Assembly: GCF_014656295.1 (NCBI RefSeq)
Contig: NZ_BNCD01000012.1
Coordinates: 1-64,000, forward strand
Source: Streptomyces sulfonofaciens
Lineage (GTDB): Bacteria > Actinomycetota > Actinomycetes > Streptomycetales > Streptomycetaceae
DNA: 64,000 nucleotides
Direction of reading: 5' to 3'
The translations under genes and the position numbers were made by a program. The notes beneath the pieces were generated by a model. The model was not told the DNA's origin and did no database searches. It worked only from the letters and a program-made list of their open reading frames with translations. Positions 51,281-59,610 of this stretch are shown here, piece by piece (position 1 is the first letter of the stretch; every line of letters starts with the position of its first letter).

Positions 51281-52059
51281 GCGAACACCACTCCCACCGA
51301 ACCGACCTGTCCGAAGTCCGCGCGCACGTGGTCGCCGGGGGAGACCGGCAGGGCGCGGGTGCAACTGCCGGGAAGCACGACGGACCCCTCGTCGAGGGTC
51401 ACGCCGAACTCACCCAGCTTGTTGGCCAGCCAGGCGACGGCCGAGACGGGGTTGCCCAGCGCGGCACCGGTGGCCCCGGTCTCGGCGATCTCGCCGTTGC
51501 GGCGCAGGACGACGCCGAGCAGCCTCGGATCGATGTCGCGCACGTCGGTGGCCGTGCCGCCCAGCACCACGCGGGCCGAGGAGGCGTTGTCCGCGATGGA
51601 GTCGTGGACGGTGATCTCCCAGTTCCGGATCCGGGAGTCGATGATCTCCAGACTGGGCGTGACGAACGCGGTGGCCCGCAGCACGTCGGCCACCGTCACC
51701 CCCGGCCCGCCGAGCGGACGGTCCAGCACGAAGGCGAGCTCGGGTTCGACCCGGGGCGCGAGCAGGCTGCCCGCGGGGACCTCGCTGCCCTCCAGGAGGA
51801 ACATGTCGTCGAGCAGGACGCCGTAGTCCGGCTCCGAGACGCCGAACTGCTCCCGCATGACGGCGGCGGTCAGACCCACCTTGTGGCCGCGCACCCGGGC
51901 GCCACCGGCGATGCGCTCGGCGATGACCGCCCGTTGCACCTCGTAGGCGGCCGGGATGTCGAGACCGTCGTACGTCTGGGTGAGCGGTGTGATGGGCGTG
52001 CGGCTCCGCTCGGCTTCGGTGAGCCGACGGGCGGCCTCCTCCAACTGGTTCTGATGCAT
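51277..52059 (-). CDS. 2-keto-4-pentenoate hydratase family (hydratase candidate)
   Basis: 260 residues. FAH-fold metalloenzyme: GHKVGLTAAVMREQFGVSEPDYGVLLDDMFL, APRVEPELAFVL, PSLEIIDSRIRNWEITVHDSIADNASSARVVLG and VVLPGSCTRALPV. The PGS-type ending of the active-site segment is common in 2-hydroxypenta-2,4-dienoate hydratases, which add water to form 4-hydroxy-2-oxovalerate. It overlaps the decarboxylase gene by 4 nt. No aldolase for the next step is in the window. Confidence 0.83.
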   Translation of the reverse strand: MHQNQLEEAARRLTEAERSRTPITPLTQTYDGLDIPAAYEVQRAVIAERIAGGARVRGHKVGLTAAVMREQFGVSEPDYGVLLDDMFLLEGSEVPAGSLLAPRVEPELAFVLDRPLGGPGVTVADVLRATAFVTPSLEIIDSRIRNWEITVHDSIADNASSARVVLGGTATDVRDIDPRLLGVVLRRNGEIAETGATGAALGNPVSAVAWLANKLGEFGVTLDEGSVVLPGSCTRALPVSPGDHVRADFGQVGSVGVVFA

Positions 52060-52245
52060 GCTCGGAGTCTCTCCAGGGCTATGAGCAGGAACAATCAAGT
52101 CGGCCCACCGAGTGGACCGCAGCGGTGAGCGGTGTGCCCGGCGCGGTGAGCCGCGCCTGACGGAGGGTGGCGGCGCCCGTCGGGGGCGCGGGGGACCGCG
52201 CGGCCGGGACGACCGCCCCCGCACGGCCGGCCCGCCGGGCGCCCC

Positions 52246-53244
52246 CTATCGGGGCTGGTCCGTGGAGTGCCCCGGGAAGAGCGCCGCCTCCGGGTTGATC
52301 ACGGTCATGGCGTTGTTCACGGCGGTGGCGGCCTCGCCGAAGCCCACGGCGATCAGCCGCACCTTGCCCGGATACTCGGTGACGTCGCCCGCGGCGAAGA
52401 CGCCGGGCACGTTCGTCGCCATCCTGGTGTCGACGAGGATGTGGCGGTCGCGCAGCGCGACGCCCCACTCGGCGAGCGGGCCGAGGTCGGCGACGAAGCC
52501 GAGCGCGGCGACCAGGGTCTGGCACGCGAGCCGGCGTTCGTTGCCCTGTTTGTCGGCGACCCGCACGCTCTCCAGCGCAGGGGTGCCGCCCGCCTCGACG
52601 ACTTCGTGCTCGACCAGGACCTCGATGGACGGCGACGCCATCAACTGCGCCACGCTGTGCTCGTGGGCGCGGAACCGGGCCCGCCGGTGGACCAGGGTGA
52701 CCGACCTGGCCACGCTGTCGAGTGCCAGGGCCCAGTCCACGGCGCTGTCACCACCGCCGACGATCACGACATCCCTGTCGGCCAGGTCCTGCGGACGTGT
52801 CACGAAGTACATCAGGCCGCGGCCTTCGTACGGGCCGCCCGCAGGCAGCTCACGCGGGGTGAACGTGCCCACCCCCGCGGTGACGACGACCGCACGGCAC
52901 ATGACCCGGCTGCCTGCCGAGGTGGTCAGCGTCAGCACGCCGCCGTCGTCGCGGTGCAGTTCCACCGCCTGCTGGCCGAGCAGGTACAGCGGCCCGAACG
53001 GCGCGGCCTGGCGCGTCAGGCCGTCGATGAGGTCCCTGCCGCGCACCGAGGGGAAACCCCCGATGTCGTAGATGGGCTTCTCCGGGTACATCGCCATGAC
53101 CTGGCCGCCGGGCTGCGGGAGCGAGTCGATCACGGCCACGCGTAATCCGCGGAACCCGCCGTAGTAGGCCGCGAACAACCCGGCCGGTCCCGCGCCGACG
53201 ATGACGAGATCCACCACGTGGTCCCGGTCAGATGGGTCAGCCAT
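52246..53244 (-). CDS. Thioredoxin reductase-like ferredoxin-NAD(P)+ reductase
   Basis: 332 residues. FAD motif VIVGAGPAGLFAAYYGGFRGL, PGGQVMAMYPEKPIYDIGGFP, NAD(P) motif VVIVGGGDSAVDWALAL and C-terminal FAD site GVFAAGDVTEYPGKVRLIAVGFGEAA. The redox CxxC of thioredoxin reductases is absent, as in the YumC-type ferredoxin reductases. It is the likely electron entry for the Rieske dioxygenase, via the ferredoxin at 58121-58459. Its gene lies 130 bp after the aldehyde dehydrogenase and 186 bp before the hydratase in the same direction. Confidence 0.9.
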   Translation of the reverse strand: MADPSDRDHVVDLVIVGAGPAGLFAAYYGGFRGLRVAVIDSLPQPGGQVMAMYPEKPIYDIGGFPSVRGRDLIDGLTRQAAPFGPLYLLGQQAVELHRDDGGVLTLTTSAGSRVMCRAVVVTAGVGTFTPRELPAGGPYEGRGLMYFVTRPQDLADRDVVIVGGGDSAVDWALALDSVARSVTLVHRRARFRAHEHSVAQLMASPSIEVLVEHEVVEAGGTPALESVRVADKQGNERRLACQTLVAALGFVADLGPLAEWGVALRDRHILVDTRMATNVPGVFAAGDVTEYPGKVRLIAVGFGEAATAVNNAMTVINPEAALFPGHSTDQPR

Positions 53245-53374
53245 CCCTCACTCCTAGCGTCGTTCATGGTCACGTCGGAATCGTGAGCAGCCGGCACCCG
53301 GACGACGCGACGGGTCCACTGCGTGGACCCCTGGTCGCCACCGTCCTCCGGCACCGGCTGCGGTGCCGCCGTCC

Positions 53375-54829
53375 TCAGTGGAAGACGGACTTCGGCTGCT
53401 GGTACCGCGCCAGGGCGTGCGGGCCGAGTTCACGCCCGATGCCGCTGCGCTTCACACCACCGAACGGCGCGCCCGGATCGGGGAGGTAGCCGTTGATGCC
53501 CACGGAACCGGTCCGCATGCGCCGGGCGACGGCACCCGCGCGCTCGGGGTCCGCGCTCCACACGGTGCCGGCGAGGCCGTACTCGGAGTCGTTGGCCAGG
53601 CGGACGGCCTGTTCCTCGTCGTCGTAGGGGATGACGGAGAGCACCGGGCCGAAGACCTCCTCCCGGGCCAGGCGGCTGCCGTTGTCGACGTCGGCGAAGA
53701 CGGTCGGTTCGACGAACCACCCCTTGTCGAGGCCGGCGGGGCGGCCGCCGCCCACGACGAGGCGGGCGCCGTCGGCCCGTGCCTGGCCGATGCGGCCCAC
53801 CACGCGGTCCCGCTGGGCACGGCTGACCACGGGCCCCATCTGGGTGTCGGGATCCAGCGCGTCGCCGACACGCAGGGAGGAGGCGAGCGCGGCGAAGGCG
53901 TCGACGACCTCGGCGTACCGGGAGCGGGGGGCCAGGACACGGGTGCTGAGGAAACAGGTCTGGCCGTTGTTCAACAGCGTCGCGGAGTAGAGCCGTTCGC
54001 CCATCACGGAGAGGTCCAGGTCGGCGTCGTCCAGGACGATCGCGGCGGACTTCCCGCCGAGTTCGAGCGTGACAGGACGCAGCAGAGGTGCGCAGATCTC
54101 GGCGATGCGCCGGCCCACGGCGGTGGATCCGGTGAAGGCGACCATGTCGACGCCCGGGTGACCGACCAGGTAGGCAGCCGTCCCGGCCGTCACCGGGAGC
54201 AGGTTGAGGACACCGGGCGGCAGCCCGGCCTCCGCGGCGGCCTCCATCAGGTGGAACGCGTCGAGCAGCGTGCTGGGCGAGGGTTTGAGGATCACCGTGC
54301 AGCCCGCGGCGAGCGCGGGCGCGTACTTGGTGGCCGCCAGGCTCTGCGGGAAGTTCGACGGTGGTATCGCGGCCACCACGCCGACGGGCTCCTGGTACAC
54401 GGTGGTGGTGCCGGCGACCACGTGCGGTCGACTCTCCTCGAACGGTGCGGTGCGGGCCAGTTCGGCGTAGTACCGCACGATCACACCGGTCAGCCATGAT
54501 TCGAGCTGGCGCGAGACGGTGATGGGCATCCCGTTCTGGGCGGAGACGGCACGACTGATGAGCTCGGCGCGCCGTTGCAGCGCGTCGGCCAGCCGGTCAA
54601 GGGCCTCACCGCGCCGCGACGGCTCCCAGTGGGCCCACCCGTCCGGGGCGTCGAAGGCCGCACGGGCCGCCGCGACTGCGGCGTCCGCGTCCGCCCTGCC
54701 GCCCAGTGCGACGGTGCCCAGCACCTCCTCGGTGCTCGCGGACAGCAGGGTGATCCGCTCCTGTTCGCGCCCGGGGCTCCGGGACGATGCCCAGTGACCG
54801 TCCAGGTACAGCGACTCCGTTGTGTTCAC
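53375..54829 (-). CDS. Aldehyde dehydrogenase, candidate 2-hydroxymuconic semialdehyde dehydrogenase
   Basis: 484 residues from a GTG with AGGAGG 8 bp upstream. NAD-dependent ALDH: AAIPPSNFPQSLAATKYAPALAAGCTVILKPSP, FTGSTAVGRRI, general-base Glu in LELGGKSAAIVL and catalytic Cys in NNGQTCFLSTRVL. It is the first gene of the meta-cleavage operon and could oxidise the ring-fission semialdehyde, replacing the deleted ALDH at the other end of the operon. Divergent from a hydratase gene with a 406-bp control region. Confidence 0.88.
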   Translation of the reverse strand: MNTTESLYLDGHWASSRSPGREQERITLLSASTEEVLGTVALGGRADADAAVAAARAAFDAPDGWAHWEPSRRGEALDRLADALQRRAELISRAVSAQNGMPITVSRQLESWLTGVIVRYYAELARTAPFEESRPHVVAGTTTVYQEPVGVVAAIPPSNFPQSLAATKYAPALAAGCTVILKPSPSTLLDAFHLMEAAAEAGLPPGVLNLLPVTAGTAAYLVGHPGVDMVAFTGSTAVGRRIAEICAPLLRPVTLELGGKSAAIVLDDADLDLSVMGERLYSATLLNNGQTCFLSTRVLAPRSRYAEVVDAFAALASSLRVGDALDPDTQMGPVVSRAQRDRVVGRIGQARADGARLVVGGGRPAGLDKGWFVEPTVFADVDNGSRLAREEVFGPVLSVIPYDDEEQAVRLANDSEYGLAGTVWSADPERAGAVARRMRTGSVGINGYLPDPGAPFGGVKRSGIGRELGPHALARYQQPKSVFH

Positions 54830-55235
54830 CGCAGGGGCCTCCTGAGAACGGCGGACGCGACGGTGCGCCCACGTGGTCCGGCCGCGGCGTCCCATGCCGT
54901 CGGCCGGTGGTGGTGGAGCGAAGGTGTTGCCGTGGTCGGTGCGGGCGCCCGTGCGGACCGGTGCCGTGGCACGGCGTGGTCCCGAGCGGGGGCACCCCGG
55001 ACGCCCGGCGCGGCACTGGCGGGCGGCGATGGTCGGGCGGTGCGTTCCGCTCGCCGCCGCGGTGCCGCGCTGCCCACTCTCGGGCCGTGCCGAGGACGGA
55101 ACAAGGTCATCGGTTCACTGCCCGGACCGCTCGTCTTCCGGCCCGCCGGGCGCCTGGGCAGGCTGGGCGTGCCGTCCCCGGTGGGAAGGGCGAACAGCCC
55201 CGGTGGGAAGAACGAGCAAGAGGATGTGCACGCCC
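54830..55235. promoter_or_regulatory. 406-bp divergent control region of the aromatic operon
   Basis: No gene is supported. The region must hold promoters for the leftward meta-cleavage operon and the rightward hydratase. No clear -35/-10 pair was identified; GCCGTGGCACGGC near 54970 is a small palindrome that could bind the nearby IclR protein. Confidence 0.4.
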
Positions 55236-56135
55236 ATGGCACGCGCAGGACATACGACAGCCTCAGCGGACACGGACACGGACACGGCCGTCGGCACGGC
55301 ACGTGGCGGGGCATGGGCCGCGCGGCAGGCGTCACTGCTGCTGGCCGCCCGCCGCCAACGCGTCCTGCTGGAGCCCCTGTCCGAGAGGGAGCCGCTCGAC
55401 CTCGGCGATGCCTACCGCATCCAGGACAAGGTGAACGAGGCCCGGCTGCGCAGTGGCGACCGGCCCGCCGGCTACAAGCTCGGGTACACCTCCAAGCCGA
55501 TGCGGGAACAGATGGGCGTCAGCGCGCCGAACCACGGTCTGCTCACCGACCGGATGCTGCTGCCCAACGACGGCACCACCGACCCCGCTCTTCTCCAGCC
55601 GCGGGTCGAACCCGAGGTGGGGCTCGTGCTGGGCCGGCCGCTGGCCGGCCTCATCACCCGCCACGAGGCACTGCGGGCCGTGAAGTACGCGGCGGCCTGT
55701 CTGGAGGTGGTCGACTCCGTCTGGGCCGACTACCGGTTCACCGCCGAGGACAACACCGCGGACGGCTCGTCGGCCGCCCAGGTCGTGCTCGGGCCGCTGC
55801 TGCCGGTCCTACCGCACTCCCTGGCGCACACCGGCGTCGTCCTCCACCGCAACGGTGTGACGGTGGCGACCTCGTCGGCCGCGGCCGCCTCCGGGAACCC
55901 GATCGACTCACTGGTGTGGCTCGTGCACCGGCTCCACGAGCAGTCGACCGGTCTTGAGCCGGGCATGCTGGTGATCACCGGCGGGCTGACCCCGGCCGTC
56001 GAGCTCGCCCCCGGGGACGTGGTGGAGGCCGAGTTCCAGTCCGGGTGCAGGGTCGGCGTCCGACGCCTGCCGCACACCCGCAACGCCACGCGTGCACACA
56101 CCCGTGACGCCGTGCGTGACGGTGGCGTCGGCTGA
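55236..56135 (+). CDS. 2-keto-4-pentenoate hydratase family protein, third paralog
   Basis: 299 residues from ATG 55236; an in-frame ATG at 55224 is an alternative, neither with an ideal ribosome site. FAH-fold: GYKLGYTSKPMREQMGVSAPNHGLLTDRMLL, QPRVEPEVGLVLG, ACLEVVDSVWADYRFTAEDNTADGSSAAQVVLG and LVITGGLTPAVEL. The C-terminal 25 residues are an Arg/Ala/Thr-rich extra tail. Divergently transcribed from the operon that has two relatives, so it may act on a different intermediate. Convergent with the IclR gene (14-bp gap). Confidence 0.83.
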   Translation: MARAGHTTASADTDTDTAVGTARGGAWAARQASLLLAARRQRVLLEPLSEREPLDLGDAYRIQDKVNEARLRSGDRPAGYKLGYTSKPMREQMGVSAPNHGLLTDRMLLPNDGTTDPALLQPRVEPEVGLVLGRPLAGLITRHEALRAVKYAAACLEVVDSVWADYRFTAEDNTADGSSAAQVVLGPLLPVLPHSLAHTGVVLHRNGVTVATSSAAAASGNPIDSLVWLVHRLHEQSTGLEPGMLVITGGLTPAVELAPGDVVEAEFQSGCRVGVRRLPHTRNATRAHTRDAVRDGGVG

Positions 56136-56149
56136 TGCCCGCGCCGCGG

Positions 56150-56980
56150 TCACACGTCGTCGACGGGGCCGTACAGCAGTTCCTCCGCCCGTTGCTGGTG
56201 CCGCCTGGGCAGTGCCTGGAGGGTGGCATGCGCGTTGACGGCCCGGGAGAGGGCGAGGGAGGTGGTGCGCACGGCGGTCGCGAGGCGCGGCAGCCCCATG
56301 CGGTAGGAGGGGCCGGTGATCGACAGGGCGACGATCGGCAGCCCCTCCGGATTGAGGACCGGCGCGGCCACGCACGAGACCTCCGGATGGCCCTCCTCGC
56401 GGTCGTAGGCGACACCGCAGTCACGGACCCGATCGAGCTCCTTGCGGAACAGGACGGGGTCGGTGATGGTGCGCGGGGTGCGTGGCGGCAGGCCCCCGGA
56501 CAGCACACGCTCCACGACGGCGTCGGGGCTGAAGGCGAGAATGGCCTTGCCGAGGCCGCTGCAATGTGCCGGGAAGCGCTCGCCGACGCCTGAGGGGGCC
56601 CGATAGCTGCGGTGGCCGGCGAGCTTCTCCAGATACACGATGTCGGTGCCGTCGAGCACCGCGAGTTGCACGATCTCGTGGCTGTTCTCGTACAGGTCCT
56701 CCATGTAGGGCTGCGCCGTGTTGCGCAGCAGCCGGGAGATCTGCACGTGATGCCCCAGTTCGAAGGTGCGGAACCCCAGTCGGTAGCCGTAGACACCCCG
56801 GTCGAGCATGCGACGCTCGACGAGCTCGGTGGCCAGTCGGTGGACGGTGGCCTTCTTGAGACCGGTCCGCCGCGCCAGCTCGCTCAGTCCCACTTCGCCG
56901 GGCTCCGCGGCCACCTCGTCCAGGATGGCCATGACACGCCCGATGACGGACCGGTCCTCTTCTTCTCCGTTGACTCTCAT
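56150..56980 (-). CDS. IclR family transcriptional regulator
   Basis: 276 residues. N-terminal winged HTH (SVIGRVMAILDEVAAEPGEVGLSELARRTGLKKATVHRLATELVERRML) and a GAF-like effector domain (YLEKLAGHRSYRAPSGVGERFPAHCSGLGKAILAF, DCGVAYDREEGHPEVSCVAAPVLN). IclR proteins typically control aromatic catabolic operons. It probably regulates the adjacent meta-cleavage operon and the amidohydrolase-ferredoxin pair. A symmetric element at 57111-57140 upstream may be its own operator. Confidence 0.93.
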   Translation of the reverse strand: MRVNGEEEDRSVIGRVMAILDEVAAEPGEVGLSELARRTGLKKATVHRLATELVERRMLDRGVYGYRLGFRTFELGHHVQISRLLRNTAQPYMEDLYENSHEIVQLAVLDGTDIVYLEKLAGHRSYRAPSGVGERFPAHCSGLGKAILAFSPDAVVERVLSGGLPPRTPRTITDPVLFRKELDRVRDCGVAYDREEGHPEVSCVAAPVLNPEGLPIVALSITGPSYRMGLPRLATAVRTTSLALSRAVNAHATLQALPRRHQQRAEELLYGPVDDV

Positions 56981-57110
56981 GAGGTGTCTCCATCCGGTGC
57001 CGGGCGTGGCGCGGACTCAGCCGGCTCCGCACGGTCACCGCCGACGGATCCCGGCGGCTGAGCGGCGTTGCCCGATGACAAAGAGGTTGAAGAGATCGAA
57101 GGCGTCAGGG

Positions 57111-57140
57111 TGTGGAACGCGTGCATGCATGCGTGGAACA
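57111..57140. promoter_or_regulatory. Candidate operator upstream of iclR gene
   Basis: GTGGAAC at 57112 and 57133 (21 bp apart, two helical turns) flank the palindrome TGCATGCA at 57122-57129. The location is about 130 bp before the IclR start codon. Confidence 0.4.
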
Positions 57141-57155
57141 CAACGGGTTTCCGGG

Positions 57156-58124
57156 TCACAGACCGAGCAGCCGTTTCGCGGTACCCCGTTGAATGGATTC
57201 GATCGCGGCCGCTCCGAGATGCGGTAGATGGTCGAGCAGGGCCAAAGGATCGTGCTGCATGAACGGCTTGTCGGATCCGACCACGATCCGGCCGGCCCCG
57301 ACGGTGTCGATCAGCAGCTCCAGCAAGGGCGCCGAGAAGACGAGGAGGTCGTAGAAGATGCTCCGGGCGTACTCTGCGGGGTCGCGCGGCATCAGCACGC
57401 GGGCCCGTTCGTGGTTCTTCGCGATGAAACGCAGCCGGGGCAGCAGGCTGACCAGCGAGCCACCGCCGTGCGAGGCCAGCAGTCTCAGGTCGCCGGAGCG
57501 CTCCAGAACTCCTTCGGCGATCAGTCCGCCGATCGCCTGCCCGATCTCGTTGGGAAACGTCACGCCATTGCCGGCCATCGGATCGGAGAAGGTGGTGATC
57601 CCCGGCGGATGGAAGGCGTGGACGAACACCACGAGTCCCAGTCGGGCCGCCTCGTCGAAGAAATCGGCGTACCGCGGATCGTGCAGGGCGACGCCGGCGA
57701 TGTTGCTGCCGATCTCCACACCGGACAGTCCGAGCGCCGCGATCCGTGGCAACTGGCCGCAGGCCACGTCCGGATCCTGCATCGCGGTGATGCCGAAGCC
57801 GCGGAAGGTGTCCGGGAACGCGGTCACGCCGGCGGCGATCCACTCGTTCACGGACGCGCAGTAGTCGGCCGTCGCCCTCGGTGCGCCCCAGTAGGAGAAG
57901 AGTTCCGGCATGGGGGAGAGCACCTGCATGTGCCCGGGGGGCAGGTGCTCGGCACGGTGCCCGAGGTCGTGCGCCGCGCGGGACACCGTGCGAAAGACAC
58001 GCCCGGCGACCAGGACGTCGGCCGTGGCCTCGGCCCGCTCGACGAGAACGGGCCAGCGCTCGTCGCCGTCCGGGGCCGGCAGGCCCGCCGGGACGACATG
58101 CGTGTGCATGTCGATGACCCTCAT
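57156..58124 (-). CDS. Amidohydrolase family metal-dependent hydrolase/decarboxylase (ACMSD-like)
   Basis: 322 residues, ATG overlapping the ferredoxin stop. Amidohydrolase-2 barrel: metal site DMHTHVVP, then VFVHAFHPPGITTFSDPMAGNG, LLASHGGGSL and GRIVVGSDKPF. In this family, aminocarboxymuconate-semialdehyde decarboxylase and resorcylate decarboxylases are well known, so removing CO2 from an aromatic acid or ring-cleavage product is plausible. The linkage to a ferredoxin suggests it belongs to the same aromatic pathway as the Rieske operon. Confidence 0.85.
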   Translation of the reverse strand: MRVIDMHTHVVPAGLPAPDGDERWPVLVERAEATADVLVAGRVFRTVSRAAHDLGHRAEHLPPGHMQVLSPMPELFSYWGAPRATADYCASVNEWIAAGVTAFPDTFRGFGITAMQDPDVACGQLPRIAALGLSGVEIGSNIAGVALHDPRYADFFDEAARLGLVVFVHAFHPPGITTFSDPMAGNGVTFPNEIGQAIGGLIAEGVLERSGDLRLLASHGGGSLVSLLPRLRFIAKNHERARVLMPRDPAEYARSIFYDLLVFSAPLLELLIDTVGAGRIVVGSDKPFMQHDPLALLDHLPHLGAAAIESIQRGTAKRLLGL

Positions 58125-58459
58125 GCCAGGTCCCTCTGCGCTGCGACCTTGGGGGTGTCGACGCCGACGACGCCGGTGCGGCGTGAGCCTCCGGGATTGC
58201 CGAGGGCCGCGCCACGCCCCGGGAGGGGCTCGGCGAAGAAAGCAGCGTTGTCCGCCACCCACGACGCGTCCGGGTCGCCCCGCAGGGTCGAGGAGATCGC
58301 CTCCACCGGGCAGACCGTCTCGCAGGCGCCGCAGTCGATGCATTCGGCAGGATTGATGTAGAGCTTTCTGTCGCCCTGGTAGATGCAGTCCACGGGACAC
58401 TCCTCGGTGCAGGACTTGTCCATCTCGTCGATGCAGGGCTGGCCGATGTAGAAAGGCAT
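58121..58459 (-). CDS. 7Fe-type ferredoxin
   Basis: 112 residues. Cys pattern typical of actinobacterial [3Fe-4S][4Fe-4S] ferredoxins: CIDEMDKSCTEECPVDC and then CIDCGACETVCPVEAI. The C-terminal 35 residues are a polar, Gly-rich extension. ATG after AGGAGACCCC. It heads a two-gene unit with the amidohydrolase and is the only separate ferredoxin in the window, thus the probable electron carrier between the reductase at 52246 and the Rieske oxygenase. Confidence 0.92.
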   Translation of the reverse strand: MPFYIGQPCIDEMDKSCTEECPVDCIYQGDRKLYINPAECIDCGACETVCPVEAISSTLRGDPDASWVADNAAFFAEPLPGRGAALGNPGGSRRTGVVGVDTPKVAAQRDLA

Positions 58460-59013
58460 GGGGGGTCTCCTGGGAATGCGGCACTTTGCAGGGCGGAGCC
58501 GACCGGTGTCGGGGAACGGTGCGGCCGCGGAAGGGGGCCGCCCGCGTACGGCTGCGGGTTATTCGTCTCAGCGCTGGTTCCGCCGTCGACCGGAACACAC
58601 ACGGCTGACGGGGCTTCTCGTGCCCGGTCGGCTCAGGTCGTGACGGCCGTGGCGACTGTGGGCAGGACAACGGTCGTGTCTCAGCGGCTGCGGCTTCATC
58701 GCCCACTCCTTCGGCCCGGTCACATCCAGGATCACCTTGGGCGACGGCGCCGTGCGGCAGCAATGACATCGGTCCACTCAGCGGTCCCCGTGCTCCGTCG
58801 CGCGACGGAGCGCCGCACACGGCGGGGGAGAGATCGCACCCTCAGGCGCGAATCGCTCCCGCTGACGCGGATGGGCCTTGAGGGTCACGCGCACCGGAGG
58901 CAGGCGCAGTCAGGTGGTGACCGGCGTGGTCAGGGTGATGAGCGGTGCCGATGGGCGGTACGGACCACGGAGTGACCGTAGCAGATGGAATGAACGTTCT
59001 GTATACTGCCGTC
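58460..59013. other. Divergent ferredoxin/TetR control region without a gene
   Basis: No gene is supported in these 554 bp. The right end holds the TetR promoter and operator at 58985-59006. The remainder has mixed frames with no domains. Confidence 0.5.
58985..59006. promoter_or_regulatory. TetR autoregulatory operator
   Basis: TGAACGTTCTGTATAC lies just before the TetR start codon; the core GAACGTTC is a palindrome. The same core with a flanking TATA occurs at 60510-60524 before the exported hydrolase gene. The TATACT hexamer could be the -10 box. Confidence 0.7.
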
Positions 59014-59610
59014 ATGAAGGAGACCACGGCAGGGAACGCCGCAGTGGGGACCAGGCCGCCGTCGGCAGCGCGGGAGCGCTTGCTGACGACGGCGAGCAGG
59101 CTCTTCTACACGGAGGGGATCCGTGCTGTCGGCGTCGACCGCGTCATGGCCGAGGCGGAGGTTGCAAGGGGCACGTTCTATCGTCACTTCGAAGGCAAGG
59201 ACGATCTGGTGCGGAGCTACCTGGAAGCAAAGGACATGGGCATCCGGACCCAGGTGGCCGCCGCGACCCGTGCGACGGGAGGCGGAGCCGCCCTGCTCCA
59301 CGGGATCGCGCACTCCATCGGGGAGGACGTCTGCGGTCCGGGCTTTCGCGGCTGTCCCTTCATCAACGCTGCCGCTGAGTACCCGCAACGGGAACACCCG
59401 GTGCACCAGGCCGTGTTGGCCCATCGCGCCTGGTTCCACCAGGTGGTCGAGGACGCGTTCAGGAGTGTCGGGCACTCGGAGCCCGAGCAGTCGGCAGCCA
59501 CCATGGTTGCCCTGCGGGACGGAGCGATGGTCGCGGGCTACCTGAACGACGCCGGGGCCGCGGCCCGCACCATGGTGCACGGCGCGGCCATGCTCATCGC
59601 CGCGGGCTGA
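59014..59610 (+). CDS. TetR family transcriptional regulator
   Basis: 198 residues from ATG 59014; an in-frame start at 58945 would place the operator inside the gene. N-terminal HTH: SAARERLLTTASRLFYTEGIRAVGVDRVMAEAEVARGTFYRHFEGKDDLVRSYL. The C-terminal domain contains CGPGFRGCPFINAAAEYP, typical of the subgroup with Cys-containing ligand pockets. It likely represses itself and the Tat-exported alpha/beta hydrolase at 60761, which shares its palindrome. Confidence 0.93.
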   Translation: MKETTAGNAAVGTRPPSAARERLLTTASRLFYTEGIRAVGVDRVMAEAEVARGTFYRHFEGKDDLVRSYLEAKDMGIRTQVAAATRATGGGAALLHGIAHSIGEDVCGPGFRGCPFINAAAEYPQREHPVHQAVLAHRAWFHQVVEDAFRSVGHSEPEQSAATMVALRDGAMVAGYLNDAGAAARTMVHGAAMLIAAG

